Part shown: piece by piece, positions 25,409-32,308 of the stretch
How the letters are laid out: every line of letters starts with the position of its first letter
Numbering within the stretch: position 1 is the stretch's first letter
Assembly: GCA_903929885.1 (NCBI GenBank)
Contig: CAIYWI010000088.1
Location: 1-32,667, forward strand
Source of the DNA: an uncultured Phycisphaerales bacterium
GTDB taxonomy: Bacteria; Planctomycetota; Phycisphaerae; Phycisphaerales; UBA1924
Direction: 5' to 3'
Length of the DNA: 32,667 nt
The notes under the pieces: model-generated
Databases searched by the model: none
What the model saw: the letters and a program-made list of their open reading frames with translations, nothing else
What the model was told of the DNA's origin: nothing
Program-made: the position numbers and the translations under genes

Positions 25409-27985
25409 ATGGTTGTGATCGTTGCGCTTCGATCGGCTCGGATTCGCGCTGTTTCAGCGTTGTGGCGCGCCGCGATTCTCATCGCCTCGGTCGTCTCGAT
25501 GCCCGCGGGGGCGCAGTGGACGGTCACGACGCTCCATCCGCCCGGGGCTGAAGAGTCGTTCGGCCGTGCCGCCTTCGGCGATCGGCAAGGCGGCGAGATT
25601 CGTCAGGGACCAGGGCGCGCGTGCATCTGGAACGACTCGGCCTACGGCTGGATCGACCTCACGCCCCCCGGCGGCGTCATCGGGACCGTCAACGCCATGA
25701 GCGACACCCATGAGGTCGGGTACGTCGTGATTCCGCCGCAGAGTTTCCGTGCCGCCCTGTGGAGCGGAACGGCTGCATCGCGGGTGGATCTCCATCCCGA
25801 GGGAGCCCGACAGTCGTTCGCACATGGCGTCCGGGGTTCGCAGCAGGTCGGCTATGCGGTCATCAACGACGTCAACCGCGCAGCGCTGTGGCACGGCACC
25901 GCCGCCTCGTTCGTCGATCTCAGTCCGCCAGGATCGACCAACTCCATCGCGTACGACACCGACGGCTCCCAACAGGTCGGCTACGCCCGCATCGGAGACA
26001 CCACGCACGCTTCGCTGTGGACGGGGTCGGCCGCGTCGTGGATCTCGCTGAACCCGTCGAACGCGGAGGCGGGCCTTGCCTATGCCACCAATGGCAGCCG
26101 GCAGGTTGGTCACGTCTACATCCGCTGGCAGAACATCCGCCGCGCCGCCATGTGGAGCGGCACCGCCGCTTCATGGATCGACCTGCACCCAACGGGGTCC
26201 ACGTTCTCGTCGGCCGTCGCCATCCATGGCGACTATCAGGCCGGAATCGCCAGGACATCGACCGCCGATCGTGCCGCGGTGTGGAAAGGCACGGCCTCGT
26301 CCTGGGTCGACCTTCACGCCTTCCTGCCGTCACGCTACACGTCATCCGAAGCCGCAGGGGTCTGGAGCGACGCCACGATGGTCCGCGTCGTGGGCACCGC
26401 CCGCAACGGCGACACCGGGCGGCGAGAGGCGGTGCTCTGGACCATGCGCCTTTGCCCCTCGGTCATTCGAGTCGACGCCGCCGCTCCCGACGGTGGCGAC
26501 GGTCGTGCATGGGGCACCGCCTTCAACGACTTGCAGCATGCGCTCGACGCCGCACGTGCCGCGAACTGTCCCGTCGAACTCTGGATCGCCCGCGGCGCGT
26601 ATCGCCCCGACCGCGGCACGCAGCGACGCGATCTCGCCTTCGATGTCCCGCCCGCCGTCTCGCTCATCGGCGGCTTCGCCGGCATCGAAACCGACGCCTC
26701 GCAGCGCGACCCGCTCGCCAACCCCACCATCCTCACGGGGGATTTGGGCAACTCGCCCCTCAACAGTTCCCGCGTCGTCACGGTCACGGCACGGGGCTCG
26801 CAACCCGCCGCGATCATCGGGTGCACCATCCGCGACGCCGTCGCCGACTTCGCCGCCAACGACATCGGCGGGGGCGTGCAGGCCTTCGCGGCGAGTCTCG
26901 ACCTCACCGACTGCGTCATCGAGCACATGCTCGGCCGCCTGCCCCTCCAGTACGGCAGTCACCCAGCCGCGGGGCTCTTGGCCGCCGACGGCTCGAGCGT
27001 TCGCCTCACGCGGTGCAGACTTGCCCGCACCATCGGCGAAACGGCGCTCTACGGCACCGGCCCCATGGGGGAGCCCGGCGGCACGGGCTGGGGCATCATC
27101 AGCCGCGGCTCGACCCTCACGCTCACCGACTGCATCATCGCCGAGAACGTCGGCGGCAACGGCGGCAACGGCAGCTGCACGGCGGGCTTCGGATGGGACG
27201 GCGGCAACGGCGGCAACGGCGGGGGCATCTCCCTCGAAGCGGGATCCAACGCCACGATCACCAACAGCACGTTCATCGGCAACGGCCCGGGCGGGGGCGG
27301 ATCCGGCGGCTTTTGCAACGTGCATTCGGGACGCTCCGGTTCGCCCGGTTCCGGCGGCGGCATCGCCGTGTCGGGCTCCACCTTCACGCTCATCAACTGC
27401 ACGCTGGCCGGCAACACGACCTCCTTCGCAGGCCCCCTGACCGGCAGCGTCATTCGCAACAGCATCGTGTGGAACGACCGCTGGTCGGGCCCGGCGATCG
27501 ACGCCGGCGCGTCGATCGAGCACTCGTCGCTCCCTTCGGCATTCCCGGGCGTCGGCAACCGGGTTGGCTCGCCGATGTTCATCGACACCGCCGGCGCCGA
27601 CGGCGTCTCGGGCACCGAGGACGACGACCTTCGCCTCGATCGTCGCTCGGCCTGCATCGACGCCGGCGACAACACGTCGCTCCCGCCGGGAATCGTCGCC
27701 GACCTCGACGGCCTGCCTCGCTTCGTCGACGCACCCGACTCGCCCGACACCGGCGTTGCCGGCGGCGATGGCGGGATGGCCGTCGTGGACATGGGGGCGC
27801 ACGAATGGCGAATCCCGCCATGTCCGGGCGATCACAATCGCGACGGAGGCATCGATGGGGCCGACATCGCGGCGTTCTTCGAGGACTGGGAAACCGGACA
27901 CGCCGCGGCCGACCTGAACCATGACGGAGGCGTCGACGGCGGCGACGCTTCGCTCTTCTTCCTGCACTGGGAGCAGGGGTGCTGA
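25409..27985 (+). CDS. secreted propeller / beta-helix protein with GC-type dockerin-like anchor
   Basis: An 858-residue extracellular protein with a signal peptide (hydrophobic about 17-30, cleavage near AGA-Q36). GAGGGAG before the ATG is a good ribosome binding site. Residues about 37-345 contain about seven units of roughly 43 residues, with W-x-G-T-A-x-S-x-x-D-L-H-P and Q-V-G-Y motifs, resembling HAF-type repeats and consistent with a seven-bladed propeller. Residues about 352-790 look like a right-handed beta-helix of the pectin-lyase/choice-of-anchor type, with Gly/Asn-rich loops coded by tandem GGCGGCAAC repeats (27151-27172, 27199-27221). The last 54 residues have two calcium-type loops (D-x-N-x-D-G, starting at about D808 and D834), each followed by a Trp, and a terminal Gly-Cys. 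This end is known in Phycisphaerae as a GC-type dockerin-like anchor. The binding target is unknown. Confidence 0.85.
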   Translation: MVVIVALRSARIRAVSALWRAAILIASVVSMPAGAQWTVTTLHPPGAEESFGRAAFGDRQGGEIRQGPGRACIWNDSAYGWIDLTPPGGVIGTVNAMSDTHEVGYVVIPPQSFRAALWSGTAASRVDLHPEGARQSFAHGVRGSQQVGYAVINDVNRAALWHGTAASFVDLSPPGSTNSIAYDTDGSQQVGYARIGDTTHASLWTGSAASWISLNPSNAEAGLAYATNGSRQVGHVYIRWQNIRRAAMWSGTAASWIDLHPTGSTFSSAVAIHGDYQAGIARTSTADRAAVWKGTASSWVDLHAFLPSRYTSSEAAGVWSDATMVRVVGTARNGDTGRREAVLWTMRLCPSVIRVDAAAPDGGDGRAWGTAFNDLQHALDAARAANCPVELWIARGAYRPDRGTQRRDLAFDVPPAVSLIGGFAGIETDASQRDPLANPTILTGDLGNSPLNSSRVVTVTARGSQPAAIIGCTIRDAVADFAANDIGGGVQAFAASLDLTDCVIEHMLGRLPLQYGSHPAAGLLAADGSSVRLTRCRLARTIGETALYGTGPMGEPGGTGWGIISRGSTLTLTDCIIAENVGGNGGNGSCTAGFGWDGGNGGNGGGISLEAGSNATITNSTFIGNGPGGGGSGGFCNVHSGRSGSPGSGGGIAVSGSTFTLINCTLAGNTTSFAGPLTGSVIRNSIVWNDRWSGPAIDAGASIEHSSLPSAFPGVGNRVGSPMFIDTAGADGVSGTEDDDLRLDRRSACIDAGDNTSLPPGIVADLDGLPRFVDAPDSPDTGVAGGDGGMAVVDMGAHEWRIPPCPGDHNRDGGIDGADIAAFFEDWETGHAAADLNHDGGVDGGDASLFFLHWEQGC
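27151..27221 (+). repeat. coding microsatellite-like GGCGGCAAC repeats
   Basis: Two short runs of GGCGGCAAC units, near 27151-27172 and 27199-27221, code for Gly-Gly-Asn repeats in the beta-helix region of the secreted protein. They are in frame, and unit loss or gain would keep the frame. Confidence 0.6.
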
Positions 27986-27995
27986 TCGCGGGGGC

Positions 27996-29162
27996 TCAAG
28001 CCGGGTCTCGCCTCGCCGCCAGCAACGCGTCGCACACCTCTCGCACCGCCCCCTTCCCGCCCGGCTTGACCGTGACCATCTTGGCCGCGGCGAGCACCGG
28101 CGGGTAGGCGTCGGCCACCGCGATGGGGAGCCCCGCCTCCCGCATGCACGCCAGGTCGTTGATGTCGTTGCCCACGTAGGCGATGTCGGCCATCGTCATG
28201 CCACGGGAGGCCAGCAGGTCGCGCAGTTTGGTCAACTTGTCGTCGATGCCCTGGTGGCACTCGAGGCCGAGCTTGCGGCACCTCGCCCCCACCACCGGGT
28301 TCTGCTCCTTGCTCAGCACCAGCATCGGCATGCCCGCGGCCTTGAGCATGCCCACGCCCAGGCCGTCGGATCGGTCGCACGACGCACCCTCCGTGCCGTC
28401 CTGGAGCACCAGCACGCGGTTGTCGGTCATCACGCCGTCGAAGTCGAAGACGACCAGACGCACGCGAGCCAAGGCCGGCCCGCACAGCCCGGAACGACGC
28501 GACGCGCCGATGGACTCGAGCGTCGACCAATCATCGGACGACTCGAGCCGCATGCCCAGCCACGCGGGCATCTCGTGCATCGCCACCCGTCCGAACACGC
28601 GGCTGCGGTGACGCTCGAATCCCTCGGCCGTGAAGACATGAAGCGAGCCGTTCTCGCGGAACCTCGCGGGCCCGTCGTCGCGTCGCAACGTGCCGAGCCC
28701 GGCCTCGCCTTCCGACACCCACATCGGGTCTCGCGCTGCACAGACGGCCACCAGCGAATCGGCTCGCGAACGCTCGAAGGCGGCGAGCGCAAGGTCCACT
28801 TCATCGGCGCGACGCAGCGGAGAGGCAGGATCGAGCACGACCACGCGATCGAATCGCTCGCCGCGTTGATTGCGCATGACGCCGATGGCGTGCGCCAGTG
28901 TCGAGTCGAAGTCGGCCAGATCGGTCATGGGGCCGGCGGCAGGGCCGGCAGCGAGGTCGATCACCTCGACGCCCAGTTCGCGGGCCACGCGGGCGATGGC
29001 GGCATCGTCGGTGGAGACCACGGTGCTCGCAACCCCCTGGGCATGGCGAGCGTGATCGATGCTGTGAACCAAGAGCGGCCGGCCGAGGAAGGGGCGAAGG
29101 TGCTTGCCGGGAATGCCCTTGCTCTCCCCGAGGGCGGGAATGATCGCGAGCGTCGGAATCAT
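27996..29162 (-). CDS. acylneuraminate-type cytidylyltransferase fused to KdsC-like HAD phosphatase
   Basis: A 388-residue two-domain protein with the same order as animal CMP-sialate synthetases. Residues 1-225 match the cytidylyltransferase fold: an N-terminal nucleotide loop, VVSTDDAAIA (48-57), LDPASPLRRADEVD (110-123) and RENGSLHVF (169-177). Residues about 232-388 match KdsC-like HAD enzymes: FDFDGVMTD (D240, D242), LSKEQNPVVGAR, DDKL and GNDIND (331-336). It should activate a nonulosonic acid such as a sialic or legionaminic acid as the CMP sugar. The nucleotide loop is unusual: IPALGESKG replaces the usual IPARGGSKG, so R11 is Leu and one Gly is Glu. No other nonulosonate genes are adjacent. 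The gene has a -10-like box six bases before the start. Confidence 0.83.
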   Translation of the reverse strand: MIPTLAIIPALGESKGIPGKHLRPFLGRPLLVHSIDHARHAQGVASTVVSTDDAAIARVARELGVEVIDLAAGPAAGPMTDLADFDSTLAHAIGVMRNQRGERFDRVVVLDPASPLRRADEVDLALAAFERSRADSLVAVCAARDPMWVSEGEAGLGTLRRDDGPARFRENGSLHVFTAEGFERHRSRVFGRVAMHEMPAWLGMRLESSDDWSTLESIGASRRSGLCGPALARVRLVVFDFDGVMTDNRVLVLQDGTEGASCDRSDGLGVGMLKAAGMPMLVLSKEQNPVVGARCRKLGLECHQGIDDKLTKLRDLLASRGMTMADIAYVGNDINDLACMREAGLPIAVADAYPPVLAAAKMVTVKPGGKGAVREVCDALLAARRDPA

Positions 29163-29168
29163 GGGCCC

Positions 29169-29174
29169 ATGGTA
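29169..29174 (-). promoter_or_regulatory. -10-like box TACCAT, leaderless promoter candidate
   Basis: Read on the minus strand, TACCAT is followed by GGGCCC and then the ATG at 29162, a gap of six bases. No -35 match was found at 16-19 bases. No ribosome binding site can fit between this box and the start. Confidence 0.5.
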
Positions 29175-29329
29175 GGAACAGGCGACCGTTTCGCCGGACG
29201 CTCACCGCAACAGCACGGCCGACACGGCGAGCATGGCGCCCGTGAGATTCCAAAGGACAGGTTCAAGGGGGAGGCCATCGACGCCCTTGGTTCGACCTCG
29301 CGGTCGGTGAACGGGGCTGCAAGCCTCAA

Positions 29330-29404
29330 TGCCGAGGGTGGGACTCGAACCCACGACCTCCGGGTTATGAATCCAGCGCTCTAAACCAGCTGAGCTACCT
29401 CGGC
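29330..29404 (-). tRNA. tRNA with CAU anticodon, probably elongator Met
   Basis: The minus strand folds as a full cloverleaf of 75 bases. It has a perfect 7-bp acceptor stem GCCGAGG/CCTCGGC, D arm GCTC/GAGC, anticodon loop TTCATAA, T arm GTGGG/CCCAC with TTCGAGT loop, and A73. The 3' CCA is not encoded. The anticodon stem CTGGA/CCCGG contains an A31 x C39 mismatch next to the loop and a T28-G42 wobble. CAU can belong to elongator Met, initiator Met or the lysidine-modified Ile isoacceptor. The acceptor stem starts with a normal G-C pair, so it is not an initiator. Met is the best call. Confidence 0.92.
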
Positions 29405-29416
29405 GATCAGGGGGCA

Positions 29417-29445
29417 AGTATAGCCCCTGCCCCGCCCGCCGTCAG
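29417..29445 (-). promoter_or_regulatory. promoter of the CAU tRNA (CTGACG-17-TATACT)
   Basis: On the minus strand CTGACG (29440-29445) and TATACT (29417-29422) are separated by exactly 17 bases. They match four and five of six consensus positions. The -10 ends 12 bases before the mature 5' end of the tRNA, so transcription would begin a few bases upstream. The region is also an inverted repeat (GGGGC on either side of the -10), which could act on the 3' end of the LacI gene transcript. Confidence 0.65.
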
Positions 29446-29464
29446 CCCCGACTGCTCACGCGAC

Positions 29465-30493
29465 TCAGGACCCGCTGCTCGCCCGGACCACCAGTTCGGT
29501 CGCCAGCCGCACGCGGCGGGGCTTGAGGTCGGCGTCCTCGATCCGGGTGGCCAGGAGATCGATGGCGGCGGCTCCGACGTCGGCCAGCGGCACCCGCACG
29601 CTCGACAGGCGCGGCCGCACCAGCGACGCGAGTCTGGTGTCGTCGAACCCCACCACCTTGACGTCGCCGGGCACCTCGAGCGAGAGATCCTCCGCTGCCT
29701 GAAGCACGCCCAGCGCAATCTCGTCATTGCCGGCCAGGACGCCGATAGGCCCGCGGCGGCCGCCGCCACGGCGCGACTTCATCCACGTCGCTCCCCACGA
29801 CACGTCGTAGCGGCCAAAGGCCACCTGATCCTCGCGCAGCTCGTGCCCGGCCTTCGCGAGCGACTCGCGAAAGGCGGCCGCGCGGGCAGCAGTGTCGAAG
29901 TTGGCCGCCGGCCCGCCCACGAAGTACAGCCGCGAGGCCGGCACGCGTTCGAGCAGGTGCGACACGGCCTGCGCGGTGCCCGTGGCGTTGTCCACCAGCA
30001 CGCAGTCGAGCCCGTCGACCTCGACATCGATGAGCACCACCGGCGTCTGGTCGTCGCCCGTGCCCCGCCAGGCCAGCGCCTGCGGCTCGGTGATCATGAT
30101 GGCCAACCCATCGGCCAGCCCGAGGCCCGGCCCACGCGTGGCTTCTTCCGCGGATCGCGGGGTTCCTCTCGCCTCGCTGCTCACCAGCAGGTGGTAACCG
30201 AGTTGGTGGGCCTTGGCGTCCGCGCCGCGGATGAGCTCGCTGTAGAACTCGCCCGACATGTCGGGCAGGGCGAAGCACAACACGCGGCTCGAGCGAGTGA
30301 TCAACCCCTGGGCGAACGGATTGGGCTTGTACTTCAGCCGCTCGATCACCTCGCGGACCTTCTTGGCCGTTCCCTCGGCCACCAACTCGGGGTTGTTCAG
30401 CACCCGCGACACGGTCGCGATCGACACCTTGGCGGCATCGGCCACGTCCTGGATCGAGAAGGGCCCCTCCGACGATTTGCCACGCGGCTTCAC
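29465..30493 (-). CDS. LacI family transcriptional regulator
   Basis: A 342-residue LacI/GalR regulator of normal length. The N-terminal helix-turn-helix is at about residues 12-33 (FSIQDVADAAK, then VSIATVSRVLNN), followed by the hinge with KPNPFAQGL. The periplasmic-binding-like sensor domain includes LCFALPDMSGEFYSELIRG, the NATGTAQAVSHLL segment and the C-terminal VVGFDDTRLASLVRPRLSSVRVP. The GTG start at 30493 places a TATCAT box exactly six bases upstream. It diverges from the GH144-like gene across 65 bases, the usual arrangement for a local repressor controlling a glycan-degrading gene and itself. The ligand is probably a sugar released by that enzyme, by inference only. Confidence 0.92.
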   Translation of the reverse strand: MKPRGKSSEGPFSIQDVADAAKVSIATVSRVLNNPELVAEGTAKKVREVIERLKYKPNPFAQGLITRSSRVLCFALPDMSGEFYSELIRGADAKAHQLGYHLLVSSEARGTPRSAEEATRGPGLGLADGLAIMITEPQALAWRGTGDDQTPVVLIDVEVDGLDCVLVDNATGTAQAVSHLLERVPASRLYFVGGPAANFDTAARAAAFRESLAKAGHELREDQVAFGRYDVSWGATWMKSRRGGGRRGPIGVLAGNDEIALGVLQAAEDLSLEVPGDVKVVGFDDTRLASLVRPRLSSVRVPLADVGAAAIDLLATRIEDADLKPRRVRLATELVVRASSGS

Positions 30494-30499
30494 GCCCGC

Positions 30500-30505
30500 A
30501 TGATA
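30500..30505 (-). promoter_or_regulatory. -10-like box TATCAT of the LacI gene, leaderless candidate
   Basis: TATCAT on the minus strand is followed by GCGGGC and then the GTG start at 30493. I found no -35 match. Between this box and the -10-like box of the divergent gene lies an odd palindrome, GCGGG-G-CCCGC (30511-30521). It could be an operator, but it consists only of G and C and may be chance. Confidence 0.5.
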
Positions 30506-30527
30506 CCCACGCGGGGCCCGCCGCCTC

Positions 30528-30533
30528 GTACAG
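30528..30533 (+). promoter_or_regulatory. -10-like box TACAGT of the GH144-like gene
   Basis: TACAGT lies 25 bases before the ATG at 30559, leaving room for the AGGAG ribosome binding site at 30546-30550. No good -35 was found, which would fit a regulated promoter in a divergent pair with LacI. Confidence 0.35.
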
Positions 30534-30558
30534 TCCGCGCGAACCAGGAGTCGTCGCC

Positions 30559-32088
30559 ATGACCAGAAGCCGCCCGCCTCGCCACCGCGTGCTTCCCCTC
30601 ACTGTCGGGGGCGTTCTCGCTTCCGTCGCGTTGGCGCTCGTCGGCTGTGCGACCACTGCTTCGCCCCGGGCCTCGACACCGGCCGTCACCTCGCCGCCGG
30701 AACAACCCCGACCACCGTTTGCCTTCAGCCCATCCGACGAGGCGTTCCTCGACTCGGTTCAACGCGGCTCGTTCCGGTTCCTCTGGGAAGGGGCCAACCC
30801 CGCCACCGGCCTCGTGCCCGACCGGGCGAGCAACCCGTCCATCGCGAGCGTCGCGGGCGTGGGCTTCCAACTCAGCGCCTTGCCCATCGGCGTCGAACGC
30901 GGCTGGATCACGCGAGAGCAAGGCCTCTTGCGGGCCTCGCTCATCCTCAGGTCCCTGGCCGCCGACCCGGCCATCCGCAAGGCAGGCTTCTTCCAGCACT
31001 TCATCGACGCCCCCACCGGCGGCGTCCACAAGGGTTCGCTCGAGCACGTCGTGAGCACCATCGATTCGGCGTTGCTGTTCTGCGGCGTGCTGACCGCGTC
31101 GGCCTACTTCGGGCCGGAACTGGCCCCGCAGGCCGACGCCTTGTTCGCGGCCGCGGACTTCACCTTCTTTCGCTCGGGCGACGAGGCGGGCAACGTGTGG
31201 CAACGCAAGTTCATTTCGCTCGGTTGGAAGCCGGCATCGCTCGAGGATGCATCCGGCGCGGGCTCGCTCCTCCCGTACTCGTGGGTCGATTCGGGGTGCG
31301 AACATCGGTTGGTGGCGTTCCTGGGCGCGTGCGCCCCGGACCCTGCCAAGCGGCTCGAGGCCGCCGACTACTACCGCCTTCGACGCACGCTGGGGCGAAC
31401 CGGCAACGACCCGGTGGTATGGTTTCCGTACTCGGGCGCGCTGTTCGTGAACCAGTTCAGCCACTGCTGGATCAACTACGCGGCGATGGGACCCGACAAC
31501 CCCGCCGTCGCCGGGTTCACTCCGGAACGGCGGGCCCGCGTCGACTGGTGGGAGAACTCGCGGCGGATGACGCTCCTGCACCAGCGCAAGGCGATGGACT
31601 ACGCCCCGTCGCTTCGCACGCTCGGGCCTGACGCGTGGGGGTTCACGGCCTCGGATTGTCCTGGGGGCTATTGCGTGCCGGGCGTGTTTCCGGAACCGCT
31701 GGCGATGCCCGGGGCCACGCCGCTGATCGATTACGCCGTCGAGCGGCCCAAGGACGACCCGGGCGACGGCACGGTGGCTCCGTACGCCGCGGGCACCTCG
31801 ATCATGTTCGATCCGGCCCGGTCGGTGGCGGCGCTGAGGCACTTGGCATCGCTTGCGGGGCCTGACGGTCGGCCGTTGATCTGGCATGACCCGGCGACCG
31901 GCGGCTACGGCTTCGCGGACGCGATCAATCTCGACCGCGGCTGGGCCTCGGACGACTTCGTGGCGATCGATCAGGGCCCGATGCTGGTGGCGATCGAGAA
32001 CGCGCGGTCGGGGTTGGTGTGGCGGCTGTTCCACTCGCACCCGTACGTGAGGGCGGGAACAGAGCGACTGGGACTCCCCCGGCCGTGA
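30559..32088 (+). CDS. glycoamylase-like lipoprotein, GH144 type
   Basis: A 509-residue lipoprotein. The lipobox LVGC places the lipidated Cys at C30. The mature protein resembles the glycoamylase-like/GH144 family, an alpha6/alpha6 barrel group that includes endo-beta-1,2-glucanases. Matching features are FLDSVQRGSFRFLWE near the start, GLVPDRA, the STIDSALLFCGVLTASAYF segment, QFSHCWINY, WWENSRRMT, and a C-terminal YGFADAINLD and DQGPMLVAIENARSGLVW. It is probably exposed in the periplasm or at the outer membrane and may degrade beta-1,2-glucan, but substrates vary in the family. The AGGAG site eight bases before the ATG supports the start. The divergent LacI gene suggests control by a sugar ligand. 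Confidence 0.85.
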   Translation: MTRSRPPRHRVLPLTVGGVLASVALALVGCATTASPRASTPAVTSPPEQPRPPFAFSPSDEAFLDSVQRGSFRFLWEGANPATGLVPDRASNPSIASVAGVGFQLSALPIGVERGWITREQGLLRASLILRSLAADPAIRKAGFFQHFIDAPTGGVHKGSLEHVVSTIDSALLFCGVLTASAYFGPELAPQADALFAAADFTFFRSGDEAGNVWQRKFISLGWKPASLEDASGAGSLLPYSWVDSGCEHRLVAFLGACAPDPAKRLEAADYYRLRRTLGRTGNDPVVWFPYSGALFVNQFSHCWINYAAMGPDNPAVAGFTPERRARVDWWENSRRMTLLHQRKAMDYAPSLRTLGPDAWGFTASDCPGGYCVPGVFPEPLAMPGATPLIDYAVERPKDDPGDGTVAPYAAGTSIMFDPARSVAALRHLASLAGPDGRPLIWHDPATGGYGFADAINLDRGWASDDFVAIDQGPMLVAIENARSGLVWRLFHSHPYVRAGTERLGLPRP

Positions 32089-32145
32089 CGGCGCGTCCGA
32101 GAACCAGAGGGCCGAGAAAAGGTCTCGAATCACGCCCTTAAGGTC

Positions 32146-32174
32146 TTGACAAGAAACCGATAACCGTTCAGAAT
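32146..32174 (+). promoter_or_regulatory. promoter TTGACA-17-CAGAAT of the last gene
   Basis: TTGACA (32146-32151) is a perfect -35 and CAGAAT (32169-32174) a four-of-six -10 at the ideal 17-base distance. It is the strongest promoter seen in the window. Expected transcription starts near 32181, giving a leader of about 128 bases before the ATG at 32309. Confidence 0.7.
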
Positions 32175-32185
32175 GAAACCGTTTC
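32175..32185. promoter_or_regulatory. operator-like palindrome GAAAC-C-GTTTC
   Basis: A perfect 5-bp inverted repeat around a central C, lying directly on the expected transcription start. An extra half-site GAAACCG at 32153-32159 is 22 bases upstream, about two helical turns, inside the promoter spacer. AAAC/GTTT half-sites are common in LacI-family operators, and a LacI gene lies about 1.7 kb away. Confidence 0.45.
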
Positions 32186-32188
32186 CAC

Positions 32189-32237
32189 CGGGTGATCGGA
32201 CCCGTGTTGGCACCAGCTCGCCTGTGGTGGCGAGTTG
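32189..32237 (+). promoter_or_regulatory. two hairpins in the 5' leader of the last gene
   Basis: The first hairpin is CGGGT/ACCCG (32189-32193 and 32200-32204) with a 6-base loop. The second is CAGCTCGCC/GGCGAGTTG (32214-32222 and 32229-32237), nine pairs including one G-T pair, with loop TGTGGT. Neither is followed by a T run. They could stabilise the transcript or regulate it. Confidence 0.4.
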
Positions 32238-32308
32238 CGTTCAATCCAAGGGGTGTCGCGTGTTTCCGCACGTGGGGCCTTCAGGCAGCGAGAGAAGAGG
32301 AGACAGGC

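Noticed and set aside
29293..29306. Hairpin CGACC/GGTCG with a four-base loop downstream of the tRNA
   Set aside because: Five pairs and no T run are too weak to call a tRNA terminator.
29202..29417. Small minus-strand open frame of 71 codons
   Set aside because: It reads through the tRNA gene and gives the familiar spurious peptide GLERWIHNPEVVGSSPT of tRNA-derived frames.
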